A DNA stretch of 64,000 bases, taken from the NCBI RefSeq assembly GCF_921293095.1, contig NC_060251.1, forward strand, positions 42,203,644 through 42,267,643, in the 5' to 3' direction. This DNA comes from Ischnura elegans. Taxonomy: Eukaryota; Arthropoda; Insecta; Odonata; Coenagrionidae. The position numbers and the translations under genes were made by a program. The notes beneath the pieces were generated by a model. It did no database searches and was not told the origin of the DNA. It saw only the letters and a list, made by a program, of their open reading frames with translations. Below are positions 34,579-48,700 of this stretch, one piece after another; the stretch's first letter is position 1, and the number at the start of each line of letters is the position of its first letter.

Positions 34579-35712
34579 ATGGCCTGTGCAACTCTGAAAC
34601 GAACCTTGGATTTCGATCCAGTACACAATGGAAGGCCTAGTAAAAGAAGGAGATGTGTTCCTATGTGTGTTTCTCCAAAAACTCCTCCAACTAAGCAACA
34701 TGAAATTAACCCCTCACCTTTTGGACAAGTATCACCTAAATTGACGCCAGGTAAGTAAATATAAATATTTAATAACTATTGAAAGCAGTTGTATTTCCGT
34801 TTTTTGCGAAGAAACTTCTTTATAAATCCTACTAAGATCGTCGGTAATTATTTTTGAGTGGATAGGTGTGCGAGTGATTGTCCTAAATTGATTTTGCAGA
34901 AAAAATGGCTGCAAATATCCGTGAAGAAATCAGGCGCCTTCATCGGCGAAAGCAATTGCATTTTTATCCACAATCGGAAGGAACTAGCAGTGATTCCTCA
35001 TCAATATCGCCCACTCATCAAATTGACGCCCCGAACCCAATGGAAGGTCTTTCTTGGTCACCGTCAACCAGCATATCAACTCTGTCAGCAACGCCTTCCA
35101 ACTCCAAGGAGAAGCCCCTATTCACCTTTAGAGAGGTTATTTATTTTCTTTTTTCATTATTGACCTAGTTTTCTTTAAATTATACGCCCCCTAGATTATC
35201 ATTCATGTATGTATATGGTTAGGTACGTTTTGAACCTGGTCACTGTCATGTAAATACCAACTGTGACGTGTTCGTCTCGGTCATGTATGATATTCCATCC
35301 AAGTTATATGCCTAGATTTTGATTTTCCTCTTAATCTGGGTCATCGCCAGCCTGAAATGGCTTTGTCTATTGATCGGTTTTCTTGTGTTTTGTAAGTTTT
35401 AGTAGCAATGTCAATTTACTCCTCAGGTGGGTCTGATATGTGAAAGAATGCTGAGAGAAAGAGAGATTCACATCCGCGAGGAGTATGATCGAGTTCTTAC
35501 ATTGAAATTGGCAGAACAATATGATGCTTTCGTGAAATTCACCTATGATCAACTTCAGAAGCGTTTTGAAACATCTGCGGCCCCTAGCTGTGAGTGGATT
35601 GCTTTTTATATTTTTTTAGCTGTGAATGATTCACTCTAAAAATCTTTCTTTGATTTACCTTGGTAATGTGATATCTAACTCCTTTTTGTTCTCATTTTCA
35701 GACCTCTCTTAA
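34579..35712 (+). CDS. akirin: Akirin, four exons
   Basis: Akirin (family knowledge) is a small nuclear cofactor that links NF-kB-type and other transcription factors to SWI/SNF remodelling; in insects it acts in the Imd immune response and in development. Exons: 34579-34750, 34900-35135, 35427-35589, 35702-35712, all GT-AG, giving 193 residues, close to the usual ~200. The N-terminus [14 protein letters not shown] and the basic nuclear signal RPSKRRRC (about residues 19-26) are typical. The middle is Ser/Pro-rich. The conserved C-terminal part reads [20 protein letters not shown], then [20 protein letters not shown]. The last exon adds only three residues, ending in the family's characteristic Tyr-x-Ser terminus. 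The ATG at 34579 matches the family start. Confidence 0.95.
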
Positions 35713-36358
35713 TTCTACGAACAATACTTCAGAACCAATAAGTTTTACTCGGATTTCTCTGTAGGTCATATTGCCTTGCCTGAGTGAGGAATCGACTTTT
35801 TTGCCCAGGCATTGTTCAAATGCGATTTGTTTTGAATGACATGTTCTGACAGCTGTTACTGTCAGGGATATTACCCTTCACTGGCGAATATGTGATGTGC
35901 ATGTCAAAGACTTATGGCTCCAGAAGTTGGGATTGGGTCTATTTAATAGGCATCCCATTTTTTTCTCTTTGCAAATTGTACAGATGTGCTGAATCCGGTC
36001 AAAATTAGTTGCTTCTTTGCTTACGACTTTTCTTTTTACCTTTGTAATCAAGGAATATTTAATGTATTCAACGACTGCTGGAGAAATTACTTTCCATGCT
36101 CCCAACTGCGTCATGTAAAATTAACGGTTTACTCTTAAGGGTGCGATGGAGAGTTAATTTAGTGATATGTGAATGACACCTTGTGACTGATGTTTCCTTT
36201 CTTATTTTTGTATGGATGCTCCGATGACAAATTGAGTTCATTCTGCCAACATTGAGTAAATTAAGCAAGTGTAGTATTTTAGGTAGACTCACTCATTCTG
36301 TTATTTCTTTTGTATTGAATAATTTAAGGTTGTATCTTAATCTCTATTTAAAGGACAA

Positions 36359-37174
36359 AATAAAATGTAATTAATGCAAGGATTAAGTTTTTTTGAAGTA
36401 TGCCTGTGTGTTAATTCAGGTTCTCTGATATTGTTTCCCATTTCTTGTGATTGGATTATTACTTGTGTTAATTATGATATCTTAGGCGCACAATTGAGGG
36501 ACTGGCGTATTCTTGTGTGCGCATAGTAATTTAGGTACCTTTGGTTGTGATTTTGATTTGAATGGCTGTATGTTAATGATAATTGAAGAATGCTGGTCTG
36601 CATGCTTGCTCCATCATTCAGAAACCAACTGCAAGGCTGCTGGTTGTCCTTATTTTGTACTGTTTTCATAAAATAGAAGGTACAGGGTGCTTTCCACTCA
36701 CATGATGCTGTGTTGAATTATATCTAGATGCTTTCAACTGTGATTTTAACACATGGATGGGAATGTGCTTGGAGGTGACTGTGTTGGTCATTACAACATG
36801 TAATCAGTGAATGGAAAGTAGTTACCTCATCCTTGAGAGCTTCAATTAATTGTTACACAGTTGATGCTTGAAAATTGAAAGTGTGCTATGTGAGGTTGCT
36901 CATGTGAGGCTTCAAATTTGTACCGAACCAAATATTTGTGTATTTGTCATGCATTGGAGAAATCTCCATCTTGCCTCAGTATAACTTGCCTATGGGGTGA
37001 TTCTTTTTACCAATACCAGTGAAATGAAGCAATGAACGTCTGGTTTTGTGGATTGACACAAGAGATGGAGTAGTTCATTGGCTTGTTATGTATATCTATG
37101 GTTGCAGAAATGATATGTAGTAATTATTAGGTTCCCATTTGAAATTGCTTTGTTTTTTTCATGACTAGAATAAA
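36359..37174 (+). terminator. Akirin poly(A) signal candidates
   Basis: AATAAA lies at 36359-36364 and 37169-37174, giving 3' UTRs of about 0.65 or 1.45 kb after the stop at 35712. Alternative polyadenylation is possible. Confidence 0.4.
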
Positions 37175-37462
37175 TTAAGTGAAGAGTATTATCTGGACGT
37201 TATATTTGTTGAACCTATTTTCATTTTGTCATTGTGTGTAACTTGTTGGAATGGTGAATTTGTGGTAGTTGCACATAAGGTGGAAGTTAGCTATCACAGG
37301 TATCCTGATGGGAGGAATTTTTCTCAAGTCTCAAACGAAAGTCCAGTCCATGGGAGGGATGTATTTCTCATGATGAAGAACTTCTTTACGTGATAGCTTG
37401 CAGACCTAGCTTTCTTTGTGTAGGATTCAGGTGTTACTATCAGGTATATGATCCACTCTTTA

Positions 37463-37662
37463 AGGCCTGGTTGCATGATACAGTAACATGTATGACTTAA
37501 TGAGTAAATGAATGAACATGAAGATGCACCGTGTGACCACCCACTTTGTGTGAATAGAAAATACAATGTTCAAATTAGGTTCATGCATTCGTACATGTTC
37601 TGTTCCAGTCCACCTAAATAGTTCATATTTTAACACATTAACTCATACATGTACACAGGCCT
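37463..37662. mobile_element. Harbinger-like MITE
   Basis: The ends are AGGCCTGGTTGCA and, inverted, AGGCCTGTGTACA. They are flanked by TTA (37460-37462 and 37663-37665), matching the 3-bp TWA duplication of PIF/Harbinger. A related copy with an insertion is at 46080-46756. Confidence 0.65.
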
Positions 37663-37749
37663 TTACTGGTGGAAAAGGTGTGGCAAAGGTCTTCTAGGAA
37701 ATGCAATCCCAGGTACTTTTTGTCCTTGGGCAGCCATAATCATGAGGAA

Positions 37750-38050
37750 TTGCTCTGGGCAACGGCGTACCCAGGATCAAAACTAGAGGGGTGGTTGTTC
37801 ATGTTGTAACAGAAAAGTTATGAAACCTAAGTTTCCAAAAAATTATAACCACGCTTTATCTGTTTTTTAAATTATTTGCCTGGAAAAAATGTTTTTATTT
37901 GTTAATTGTGTTAAATACTACATGCTATCACTTTTCTAGGATTCAAAGAAAATTTTTTCAAAAATTTTGATTTGAACTAAATTTACTGTTGCTTCTAGCA
38001 GCTGCCCCCTGCTGGGAATGCCCAGGGTTCTGGGGCAGATCTAGCCTGCT
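37750..38050. repeat. Foldback-type repeat related to 2565-2735
   Basis: It begins near ACGGCGTACCCAGGATC followed by a short G-tract and ends near GCTGCCCCCTGCTGGGAATG then CCCAGGGTTCTGGGGCAG. It shares the GATCCAGG/CCTGGATC-like ends and G/C tracts with the other members. No coding capacity. Confidence 0.35.
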
Positions 38051-38059
38051 ATTCCTGAA

Positions 38060-39600
38060 TCATGATCATAGTGTTGGATATTCCAAATTTCCCTATCCCT
38101 GGCTCTTCAGGGCTTCCCCTATGAAGAAAAGCCTAGATGTCTCAGGGGTTGCTTGTTTACATGGTCGCAATCATGGGTCAACGATACAGTTTGATGTAGC
38201 TATCCAATCAGTTTATTCTGTTCTTCCAACAGCTGATATTTGAATTTCAATGGTATCTTAAGTAATTCCATCTTTGAAGGCCATTGATGGAGAGATGAGA
38301 GGGATTCAAAACAATCATGTCATCTAAGGGTTCTGCCAAGGACTTGGGCCATTGAGCTTGAATCCCAATCCAGATGACTCACATTTTCATTGGTATTCCT
38401 TTGACATCAAGAGGGTATCTACACTCAACTGTTACTTAATGGCTAATTCACCGCTATGTTACTGATGGAGGAGAATGATCAGACTTTTCTCATGTAAGGA
38501 ATGCTGATGCAAGTTCATGGGCTAACCTAATGAATGGAATAGAGGACAGGCTAGTAAGTTGCTCAATTACTTTGTTTCCATTTTTCTTGCTTGGTGAAGT
38601 AGTAGAAAGCTGAAAGGCATTGTGGTAGCTTGCTAAAATTTTACAGTATTTATATTTTTCGTTTCCTTTAGCACACCACACAGACGAACAAATTTCTAAA
38701 CGTGATCGCCTTGCTTATCCAGTGAAAATTTTCAATTGAGTCAAAAAGTAACAAAATGAAATTTTCGTCACAAAGACCAGTGAGGGTTGAATTGATTGAA
38801 GTCCATTGTTTTTCAAGGATAAATTAAGAGAAACTGCAATAGGTCCTAGAATTCAAATTCTTGCCAGATGGAATAGAAAAACTGCGGATATTTTAAATGA
38901 AAATACTATTGCAAGAGATAGACTATGTTCAGAATCTATAGTGACAGGAAAGAGTTCATTAATTTTGTTGCAGCGCCTTAGTACTGATAAAACTACAGAA
39001 TACCATTTGTAGTACTGTTCATATCCATTACACCTAATAATCGCTGGGTTATAGGCGAGGTAAGATCTACCACGCAATGTTACTGACTATCGCCTACAGA
39101 GAAATTTGAACTACCGGCAAAGAATTAGTTCATGACATTAAAAGAGAAAACAGCATTAATATTTATCGAACAGGCAGGATATATTTTCGTTAACGATTTC
39201 TACCGCCGACTTATTAAACTTCAGTCGGGACGTCCTGCACCTACTATCTTCAATCCATCTTACGAGGCATTTCCAAGTACTTGGTATGGAAATGATACCT
39301 GACAAAAAGAATAACAACAAGTTATAATTGCGCTGAGGCGAGAAGTTGTCTTCTCACGAAACATAAGCGCCATGACATAAGCTTAAAACATGTAATGGTG
39401 AGTAATTATGCATGACCATTAACTATGGAAAAAGAGATGAAAGACAATAATTAAACAATGCAAAGTTCTGATCACAATGATTACGATGGCGATCAAGTAC
39501 AGCTATTGTAACACAATATCATTAATTGCAATGTAACTGGTGCATGACTACAGTGGAATTAATTAACTTGGCATTCCCATTTTCGATTACATCCCCTCCC
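38060..39600. other. Intergenic region upstream of the BTB gene
   Basis: No exon or repeat with definable ends was seen. A possible SINE remnant lies near 38320-38390. The block 39590-39760 is probably the BTB promoter and 5' UTR and is somewhat richer in GC (CCCTCCCCC, GCGGCCG). Confidence 0.4.
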
Positions 39601-39760
39601 CCTTCCTCTCACTGCGGCCGATAGGCTATTTGTTTTTGTTCCGAGTATCGTCGTTCGTTTGTTTCCCGTGTTTGTCTTCGGTGTTTGGATTTCCAAGAGT
39701 GTGCAGTTTGTTTTGTGTTTTTGTTGTGATATCCTATCACTCTAAGGATAAATAGTCAAT

Positions 39761-42700
39761 ATGGCTAGCGACCAGTTTTGTTTAAGGTGGAACAATTTTC
39801 AAAGCAGTATTATTACTAACTTGGAATGCTTGAAAAGCGACGAAGAACTTGTTGATGTTACCCTTTCCTGTGAAGGTAAGGCTATAAAGGCTCACAAACT
39901 TATTTTATCGGCCTGCAGCTCCTACTTTAAAGCTGTTTTCAAAGTAAGTGTTTCCTTTATGATTTTCGGTTGCTTATGTATGCTCCTCTATTCTGATTTA
40001 GCTTCTAAATACATGTAATCTTTGTGACAGGAAAACCCTTGTGCCCATCCTGTTGTAATTTTAAAAGGCGTTTCATTCACTGATATTACATCGGTGATTA
40101 GCTTTATGTATCAAGGAGAAGTTCATATTGCACAAGACAAGTTAGAATCATTTCTTCGAACTGCTGAGCTCCTGGAAGTCAGAGGTCTTGCAGACGTACC
40201 ATCTGCTAACATCTCTGTGAGTATGATATATCAATTTTATTTATTCAACTCTCGTAACTTTTTTGTAATTCGTACTCAATAGCCAAATTTGCAAGTCATA
40301 CATTGGCTGAGGGCCTTGTAATGATCACGCTTAAAGCCAACGCTTCATTGCAACGAATAAAAGATTCTCTATTTTATCTGGCCAGGTATTCATTTTGCTT
40401 AAGTTTCTGCTAAATTAAACAATTGTAGGTTGTGGGCCCATATGGGGTAAGTGCTGTAATTGCTCAGTTACCAGGTGAAGGATCTTTTTGTTTGAGGTCT
40501 TCCAGACTCGCCTATTACGATTTAAGTCGATAGATTATCAGTACCTGTAGGCTATTGAAAGCGCTTCATCTAATAGTGAATTTTTTTAAATAGAGGTGTG
40601 CTCAGGTGTATGTATGAATGTATGAAACACCTAAATGTATGAATCGCGGGGAAAAGAATGGAATCTGATGTCGCTTACTTGACTGAATGAAAGTGGCAAG
40701 AATGTAGCCATGAATAATTTCCGGGGTGGTTCATTCGGAAATGGGGTATATTTTAGGGGGGTTCATTTGGTGGAGGTACTCAAAAACGTTTTTCTCAAAC
40801 ATTTTGGGGCGATTTGAATGCCTTGAAACCCCCTGCTTGTTGCTGTATTGGTAATGGAAAGCATACTGGACCCACACTGGGGGATCCAGGATCACATCCC
40901 AGTCTAGTCTAATAATTTTATTCTTTGTAATCTCTCCCTTTCTTTACCATAGGATATTTTAACTTATCATGCTTCCAATTTTACTTTTTGAGAAACCAAA
41001 TTCTAAGGTTACAACTCTGCCCATGCATATTTTCAATCAACACTAGGAAGTTTTATTGACCCCTCTGATATATCTGCATTTTATTCTATTAGGACTTGAA
41101 AAGGAAAGAAAATGAGGATAGAATCTCTGCCGCAGATCACACTGACCCACCGAAATCACCAGATAACTTGCCGTCTTCTTCCTCACCAAATCATGAGCTT
41201 CCAAGTCAGTATGAAGGACAAGCTTCCCCATCTTGTGCCCCGTCCTCCAAACCCCCAACCTATTATGGACCACCACGTTCACCCACGCCCCCTGTGCCTT
41301 ACCAGGCCGAACCAAACATGGTTAAGAGTGGTGAGAGTGTTTCCGCCCCTGAGAGTGAGAGTGGGGAAGTTGATGAGATGGATTCGTGGTCAAGGGACGG
41401 GAAGCCATGGGAGATGGTCCCCAAACAAGAGCCAATGGAGAGTATGGGCAGTGAAACTTCAGTTTTGCCCTCAGGAGTTAGAAGTGAGGAAGGGACTCAA
41501 TCGTTCGAGTGGCACAATTTGTCTGCTTCTGGATCAGAGTCGTCGAATCAAAATATTGCCGCCCGTGACCAAGGATCTCATTTCCTGGAACATCTGAGCT
41601 CGCGGATGCCACATGCCTCTATTAATCAAGGTAATTCTGATTTATTTCCATGTGATGTATATTTATTAAGTTGCCAACAATGGAAATCTTACAGTTTCAA
41701 TAGCTTCACAAATTAGGGCATTAACTCAGGGTTGTTACAGGTCAGGCAATAAAAGAGAAGTCAGAGTAATTGAAATTGGTCAGGGAAAAATTTGGGAATC
41801 TTTTCCGTGCTAACGAGGAAAATTTGTAATGTTACATCAATCGAAAGAACAGCTTCTTTGATAGCTGGCTGATGGCGCTTACAAGTATATTTGACTTTCA
41901 TTAGACTGGAATTAGGTTTACAAGTTACTGTTTTCCTATGTTCACTGTAAATAAAAATAAATTTGAAAAAGAAATTAAATACATTCATAAAATATTTATT
42001 TATGTATTTTTTTTTACTCTCAAGTCTTCAAAAATTCTGAAAACGAAGGATTGAAAGGGATGTGTCAAAAAGTCTGGGGAAATGAAGATTTTTGTGTGAC
42101 AAAATTAAGAGAATTTGAGTCTGGAAATCTGGTAACAACCCTGTGGATGGTATATACTACCCTTTTCTGCTTATATATGGTGGAAATTCACTGCTTCATA
42201 TCATATTAGCTGCATATATCCATCCTAGGCCATTTTTTATTCTTCCATGGTTGGTTATAAATGCTTGAGGAACTCACTGTCGTAGAAAGAGGTTAGTTAA
42301 ATAAATAGTGATAATATAGTACATTTTGTTCAGTAATGTAGTACATTCAGATTTTATTAACTCTTATTGATTTTCCTTGATGTCTCCTAGATAATTTCTA
42401 TCTTCCTCCTTTAATTCATAATTGCTAATTTTCTCTATATACCTTGTTGAGCATAAAGCCCTTTTCACATGACATTACATCATGTTACAGATAAGTGATA
42501 TTTTAGCTTTCCAAAATCCCTTGAATAAACAATTGATGGTTACTTGTTGAGACTAATCATTACTAATTTTGATAAGTGGTTAAGGGGTAAACACACTTGT
42601 CTTTGTGTAGAAAAAGTTGCAAATTAAAATCTAGTAATTAATATTCATGATTCCCCTCCACATGTTTCTATGTTAGGCTAATTGGATTCTAGGATTTTTT

Positions 42701-45700
42701 CTTCGCTTTCTTGCTTTGAACTTCCAAAATGTATACAACACATCCTATTAAATCCATGACTAATAAGTACTTTTTGTACAGTAAATGGACCACTTTTCAC
42801 CTCTTATAGATAGTGTATTCCTTAAATTTTCACTCCGTAGTCTCCATTTTGTTGTTAGAATTTATATTTTAAGGGTCTTAAAAAATAAAAGGATTTTTAG
42901 GTAGCCACAGTATGTAAAATTTTAATAAGTCATACCAGCAAGCTATGATGACAATCTTTTAACACAATGTGGAAGGTACAAAATTCCTTGTAGTACATAT
43001 TATGATGGCCTCTTGTTAGGTGAGTACCCATGCAATCTCAGTGTAATATCACAGCAAAATTTTCTGGTTTTTGCAAGTTGTTAATCCTACTCGGTTATTA
43101 GAAGAGCATATATTACTGCAAATATAATTAGTCCGCAGCAGTGTGTAAATTTTTCAAAGAAGAATCACTAAACTATGAACAATTTCAAGTCAGAAAGTAG
43201 TTTTTGAAAAATGATTTTCATTTTATAAATCTTTTTACAGTTATCATTCACTCTCATTTTCTTCTGTGTTATGAATCAAATGTCATATTCACTAATCAAA
43301 TAGGTTTGTGTGTGGGAATGTTATTGTACTCAAATAGGGCAATGCTAGATGGAAATAAGCCACCAGCAAAATTTTTCAAGCCCTTCCCAAAACTTGGCAA
43401 GTAGGTATATATTTGCTGAGTTTAAGAGGGTAGATAGATGTAATTTGTGTATTTATAATTTTTTATTATGTTCGAGTGTTTTATCTCATTTTGCCTGTTC
43501 TTGTTAAGATAATTACCCACATATTAATTTTCTAATTATTTTTTTATAATAAAAGTTATTATTATTTGTAACTTGTTAATAATATCGTGATGGAAGCCCC
43601 TTATTTTCACTCCTCATATTGGCTTTGAAAATTTGGGATGAAGTCTTTTTGAGCTGTCATATTGCCGAATGATATTGAATAAATGCAACCTAGAGAATGA
43701 CTGTATTGTTGTAATTTTCACTTATGATATAATCCTGGAAATATGATCGTAGTAGTAGTGTTGTTGATTACATAATTGAATACATTTTATGGTGTGTTCA
43801 TGAGGGAAACAATATATTCTTGAAGATATTTTAGATCAGATATTACTTTTCTGAGCTCTAGGCAGTATCAAATTCTGTTTACCTGATGTAGCTTGGTTGA
43901 AAGTCGTGGTTAACTTTCAAGAGCCCATGTTCAAGCTAGATGAGTTATTCTGAAGCTGTTGGAAACTAGGGTTGCTGAATAGTGCATGACATCTTCTCTT
44001 GGATAATTTTAGAAAACTTCTAAGCAGTCAGCTAGGAATCATGTAGTCAAATACAGCTTCATATACTAAAGTTTGAAAAATAAGATTAATCAATAATTTG
44101 TCTTGACATGGGTTCAACTGCGGTCCCTCAATTTCAGACCTCACTACCATGCCCAGTGGTTCAACTTTAAGTGTGGTTTTGAAAGACGAGGGTGGAGCAT
44201 ATTCTAGGATTTCTTACAAAATAAAAAAAATAAATTGTTAAATTCAGGGTAGGAAGGCCAGTTCCTTCCAATAATTACTTAAACTGAGACATTCCTTCTG
44301 GTTATTTCACTATGCATTGGTAGTGAGAGAAAGTGAAAGTCTGGGGCTTTGTACAGACAAATATGGTTGTTGCTCTAATCTTAAATGATTCAGTAGCCAA
44401 TGAGTACACTTTGTGGAATCTTAGCGGGAAGCTAATGAGTATTATGGTTAATTCTTCACTTAACTTATTGACACACATGACTGGTGTCCACCTTCTCAGG
44501 TCATGTGATAGTAAATACTGCCATTTTAGCAATTCACTTCAAGCATTCACTTGAAAATTATGGGGTCTATTCTGTATTTAAGATCTGATCTGTTATAAAA
44601 TGATAACCACTGTGAAAATTTGTACTGCATTATTTGCACCATATAGCTACACTATCCAGCTGCTTCTCTACGTAATCACCATTCCGACTTAGATATTTGA
44701 AATGGAGTGGTAACAATTTTCCAGGTCCTCTGCCATAAAAAGTAATCTTGCTGAATTTTCTTTGCTGGTCTGCAGCTGATGTGTGGCAAAATTCTATTCT
44801 CTAACAAGGGAAGACCACGTACCTTGCTCCGCCTTTTTCAATGTTGTATTTTTTGTGGCATTCTGAATGGCGAACACATATCTGAACTGATAGTGGTTCC
44901 ATTGAATGGACCTTAGTTTGACTGTAATTACAGTAGAACCCCGTATTTGCGTTATCGGAATTTACGTTTTCCCGCAAATTGCAAGTTTTTTTCTGGGTCC
45001 CGTCATATTTCCTATCTCTCCAATGTAAATAGAACCCTGTATTTACGCCGTGTTTTTTTCGTTTTCCCGCCATGTGCACCACGACGTGCCGACTAAAAAA
45101 ACATTATTTGCGTACTAAAACAATTAATCGTGCATATCAGCCCATAAAAACTGTCTTTCGGCTTCCTTTCGCGCATTTTTATTTAAAAATCCAAGAGAGA
45201 GAGACGTAATGAGAATTATTTTCGGGAAGAATTTGAATGTGGCGGGACAGAACGCCACTAACGTCGAAAAGTTGAACTACGACATCTCGTTTTCTGTCAG
45301 CGGCGAAAAGATTCATGATACGAAAGTAGGTGTTTTGAGCAATCGAGCTATGTAATAATTATAATGCAAGAACTCCTGAAGGAATGTTGACAGTAATCAT
45401 GTAGTCGATAATTTGATACGCGAGTTTGAAAGGAAACCAGACGTGATGAAACGTGATAAATGCCGTAACTATAAAACTTGACCGACAACTGTGATCATTT
45501 GCGCTGACTTCATTCAACAGTTGCGTAGCAATTATGGGTTAATTAAATACTTAAAAAACTTATTTAAACTTGAATTATCCCATTCAAGTAGCAGTGTATC
45601 GCAAACTATTGTAAATTTCAAAAATTATGAAGTCGCAAGACAGTTTGTACTACGCACTTGATCGCCGAGGAGTAGTTCAGACACTCGTGTGTTGCCAAGT

Positions 45701-48700
45701 TACCCTCAATTCGTACAGGAAATAGAATTTATCCGGCTTGAAAATGGGAAATTCGAGGTGAAAAACGGACATTTTTAATTGACGAGAAAATGAAATTTTT
45801 AGAGCTAGTCGATTCCCACACCGGAACCCGCATCGATTCAAACGCTGGCGAAGCAACTCGAATGTTGGGACTGGCAATCCGATCGGATTCCCAGTCTCAA
45901 CATTCAATACCGTGGTGAAAAATCGCGATGCCATTGTAAAATATGCAAACCAGTGCGGCCATTTATCAAAAAAGAGAATATATGTGAAGAATTCCAGGTA
46001 AGAAGAAATAGAACGAATTCGAAAAGAATAGTTTTTAGGTGCAAGATCATCAAATGTCCCTGCAAATGGTGTTATCTAAAGGCCTGTTTACATAGTACAT
46101 TAACCCGTACAAGTTAATGTCTAAATTATGAACACGAAAATGCACCGTGTATTCACCCAACTTGTGCGTATGCATGAACAGAAAATAGAACCTGTTCAAA
46201 TTTGGTTCATGCATTCATAGTCGGATTTAGGATTTAGGGGCAGGGGACGTGCCCCCCCCCCCCCCAGATGCTTAAAAAAATAGACAAAATTTGCATACGG
46301 TTATCATAGGAGGCTCTATATTGGGGGGGGGGGGGGCACGTGTCCCCCCAGACACTTAAAAAATATGCAAGATTTTTAATACCGTCTGGTTATCATTGCG
46401 TTCCTTTTGTATGACGTGGTATCATTGTGCCCTCCCCCCCCCCCCCCCTCTAGAACAAAATCCTGGATATGGCACTGCTTGTGCCCCCCAGAAAGAAATC
46501 CCGGATCCGCCTGATGGTCATCATTACGTTTGCTTTGCTTTGTGTATTACTAAAGGAGGCTTAATCATTTAATTCAATAAGAATAACTTTGATATAAAAA
46601 TAAAGAGAATTGTTTAAAGTCATCGTTATATCTTGCTTTTAATCTCAATTATACAAGATCTTTTGCCTGTCAGGCCCTCTGTGCCCTTCCCAGAAAAAAA
46701 TCCTGGATCTGCCCCTGCCTACAATCGTATGTGCTAATGTATCGTGTAAACAGGCTCAAAGGCCCTTGAGAAAAAGTATTTCCCCACAAGATTGGGAATC
46801 GAAGATTCCATGGCATCTATAATAATGGTTGGTTGGATAGATTCAAAAATAGGTACAGTCTTGTATATAAGATGGTGAGTGGTGAAAGCAAAGATGTTAA
46901 CAAAGAGACAGCAACTCAGTGGAAAGAATCTGAATATATTAGAGTTCTGGAAGGGTCACAGCCCAAAAGATGTTTTCAATGCAGACAAAACAGGATTATT
47001 TTTCAATTTTTGCTGTCAGCAAAAACACTGTGCTTCTGAGGGAAACAATGTTATGGAATAATGCTTAGTGAACAATTAAAAAATTAACATTTCCAAAGCC
47101 AGTATATGAATAAAAGTGAAAATTCTCTATTTCCCGCTATTTGCATTTTCCCGCAATTTACACTTTTTTTCTTGGGTCCCTAGAAAAGTGTAAATAAGGG
47201 GTTTTACTGTATTTAATTTCCGAGCGGTATTTTTCACAAGCATTATATAATCCCAAAATACCGCTGCCACTCCAACAGGGTCCGTTGGCCTAGAGGTGAG
47301 CGCATCTGGCTCCCACCTGGGGGGGCCCGGGTTCGATACTTTGTCATGACAGTATATTTAGTAGTTTTCATTTTGATCATAGTTTTTCACTAATGTTAAT
47401 TGCAGCAAGCATAGGCATGAGAAAAAATTTTTATCATCACAACGGCGTATAGGTATTTAAAGCAGTGCCATTTCGAACACGGAAATATTAAGACTTCACT
47501 TGCTACCGTCCTCCAGAACATGCAGAAAAATGAACTATGGGCAATAACAGTGGCTTTTTTTTTTCGAAGAAATTACATTTGTAGGTGATCCTTTTGTTAT
47601 TATGCTTGATGGCTGCGGAAGATTTTGGGAAGCGGCGAGCACAAGACACATTTGACATAATTGTTGATTTTAAATAATCAACTTTTATTCCATTCTATTT
47701 TCTAATTGAAATTATATTTCAGAATGCCTCTTTTAGTATGTAGATACTTGAAGTTAACTTTGGTGTAATGTGAATTACAAGTGTTCGAGAGATTTCACTC
47801 TCTACGCTTCACGCTCACCTCTAGGCCAATGGACCCTGCTGGAGTGATGGCAGTATTTTGGGATTATGTAACGCTTGTGAAAAATACCGCTCGGAAATTA
47901 ATTAATTACAGCCAAACTAAGGCCCATTCAACGGAACCACTATCAGTTCAGAGATGTGTTCGCCATTCCGAATGTCATAAAAAATACGGCATTGAAAAAG
48001 GCGGAGCAAGGTACGTGGTCTCCCCTTGTAAGCCAACGTTTCATGTGAGGAAAGAGAATGAAAGTCTGTGGGAGTCAATTCCTCAATGCAGAAGTTGTGA
48101 ACCAATGATCTTATTGAATCATCTGATTCACTTGCTGAACAAGATTATTGAGTGACACTTGCATCCTTCCCATTACTGTCAATACAGTCTACTTCAAAGT
48201 TTTTGAATAATTGCCACATGTTGCTGTCACTTATGAAAGTTTGATTGTACACTTTACTCATTTGTGAGTAAATTTTGGCAGGACACCATTGTTGTAGGTA
48301 TGTATGTTTAAGTGCTCACTTTGCACCTAGAGAACTTACTAGTGATAATTCGTTATACACTTCTGCAGAACTGAATTCGATAGTCACTGTGTTTTTAATT
48401 TCTCGAGTGATCGATCGAAAAAAAAATAACCTTCATGTGTGGAAAGGTTGAAACCTGTTGTGTGTGTTAATAAATTATGGTATAAAATTAGCAGTGTGTT
48501 TCATAGCGTACTTAATAATCGTTACTATTTCATTTAGCATCTTAATTGTATTTTGCTCATTGATTGAAGACAAAATTTTTAGAATATAATATCAGGTATA
48601 GATTTTCCACATTCTGTGAAAGTTTAGATTTTTAGGGCTGTCATCTTGTGTGTGTGTGTGTGTGAGATGCATTAGGTATGGAAGCCTCATTTGAAATGTG

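Larger units (their letters stand above)
44931..47209 (+). mobile_element. Tigger/pogo-type transposon inserted in a SINE-like repeat
   Basis: The ends are CAGTAGAACCCCGTATTTGC and, inverted, CAGTAAAACCCCTTATTTAC, with TA at 44929-44930 and 47210-47211. It contains decayed CENP-B-type transposase pieces (45763-47061) and later insertions (46080-46756). The uninterrupted sequence GTAATTAATTAATTTCCGAG in the sister copy near 47895 supports a TA-target insertion. Confidence 0.85.
44807..47345 (+). repeat. SINE-like repeat with 3' tRNA-like module, interrupted by a Tigger element
   Basis: The left body part is 44807-44930 (AACAAGGGAAGACCACGTAC onward) and the right part 47210-47345, ending in A box TGGCCTAGAGGTGAGCGC and B box GGGTTCGATAC. 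The uninterrupted relatives at 47812-48032 and 19720-19988 read straight across the junction, so the 2.3-kb element between is a later insertion. Confidence 0.7.
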
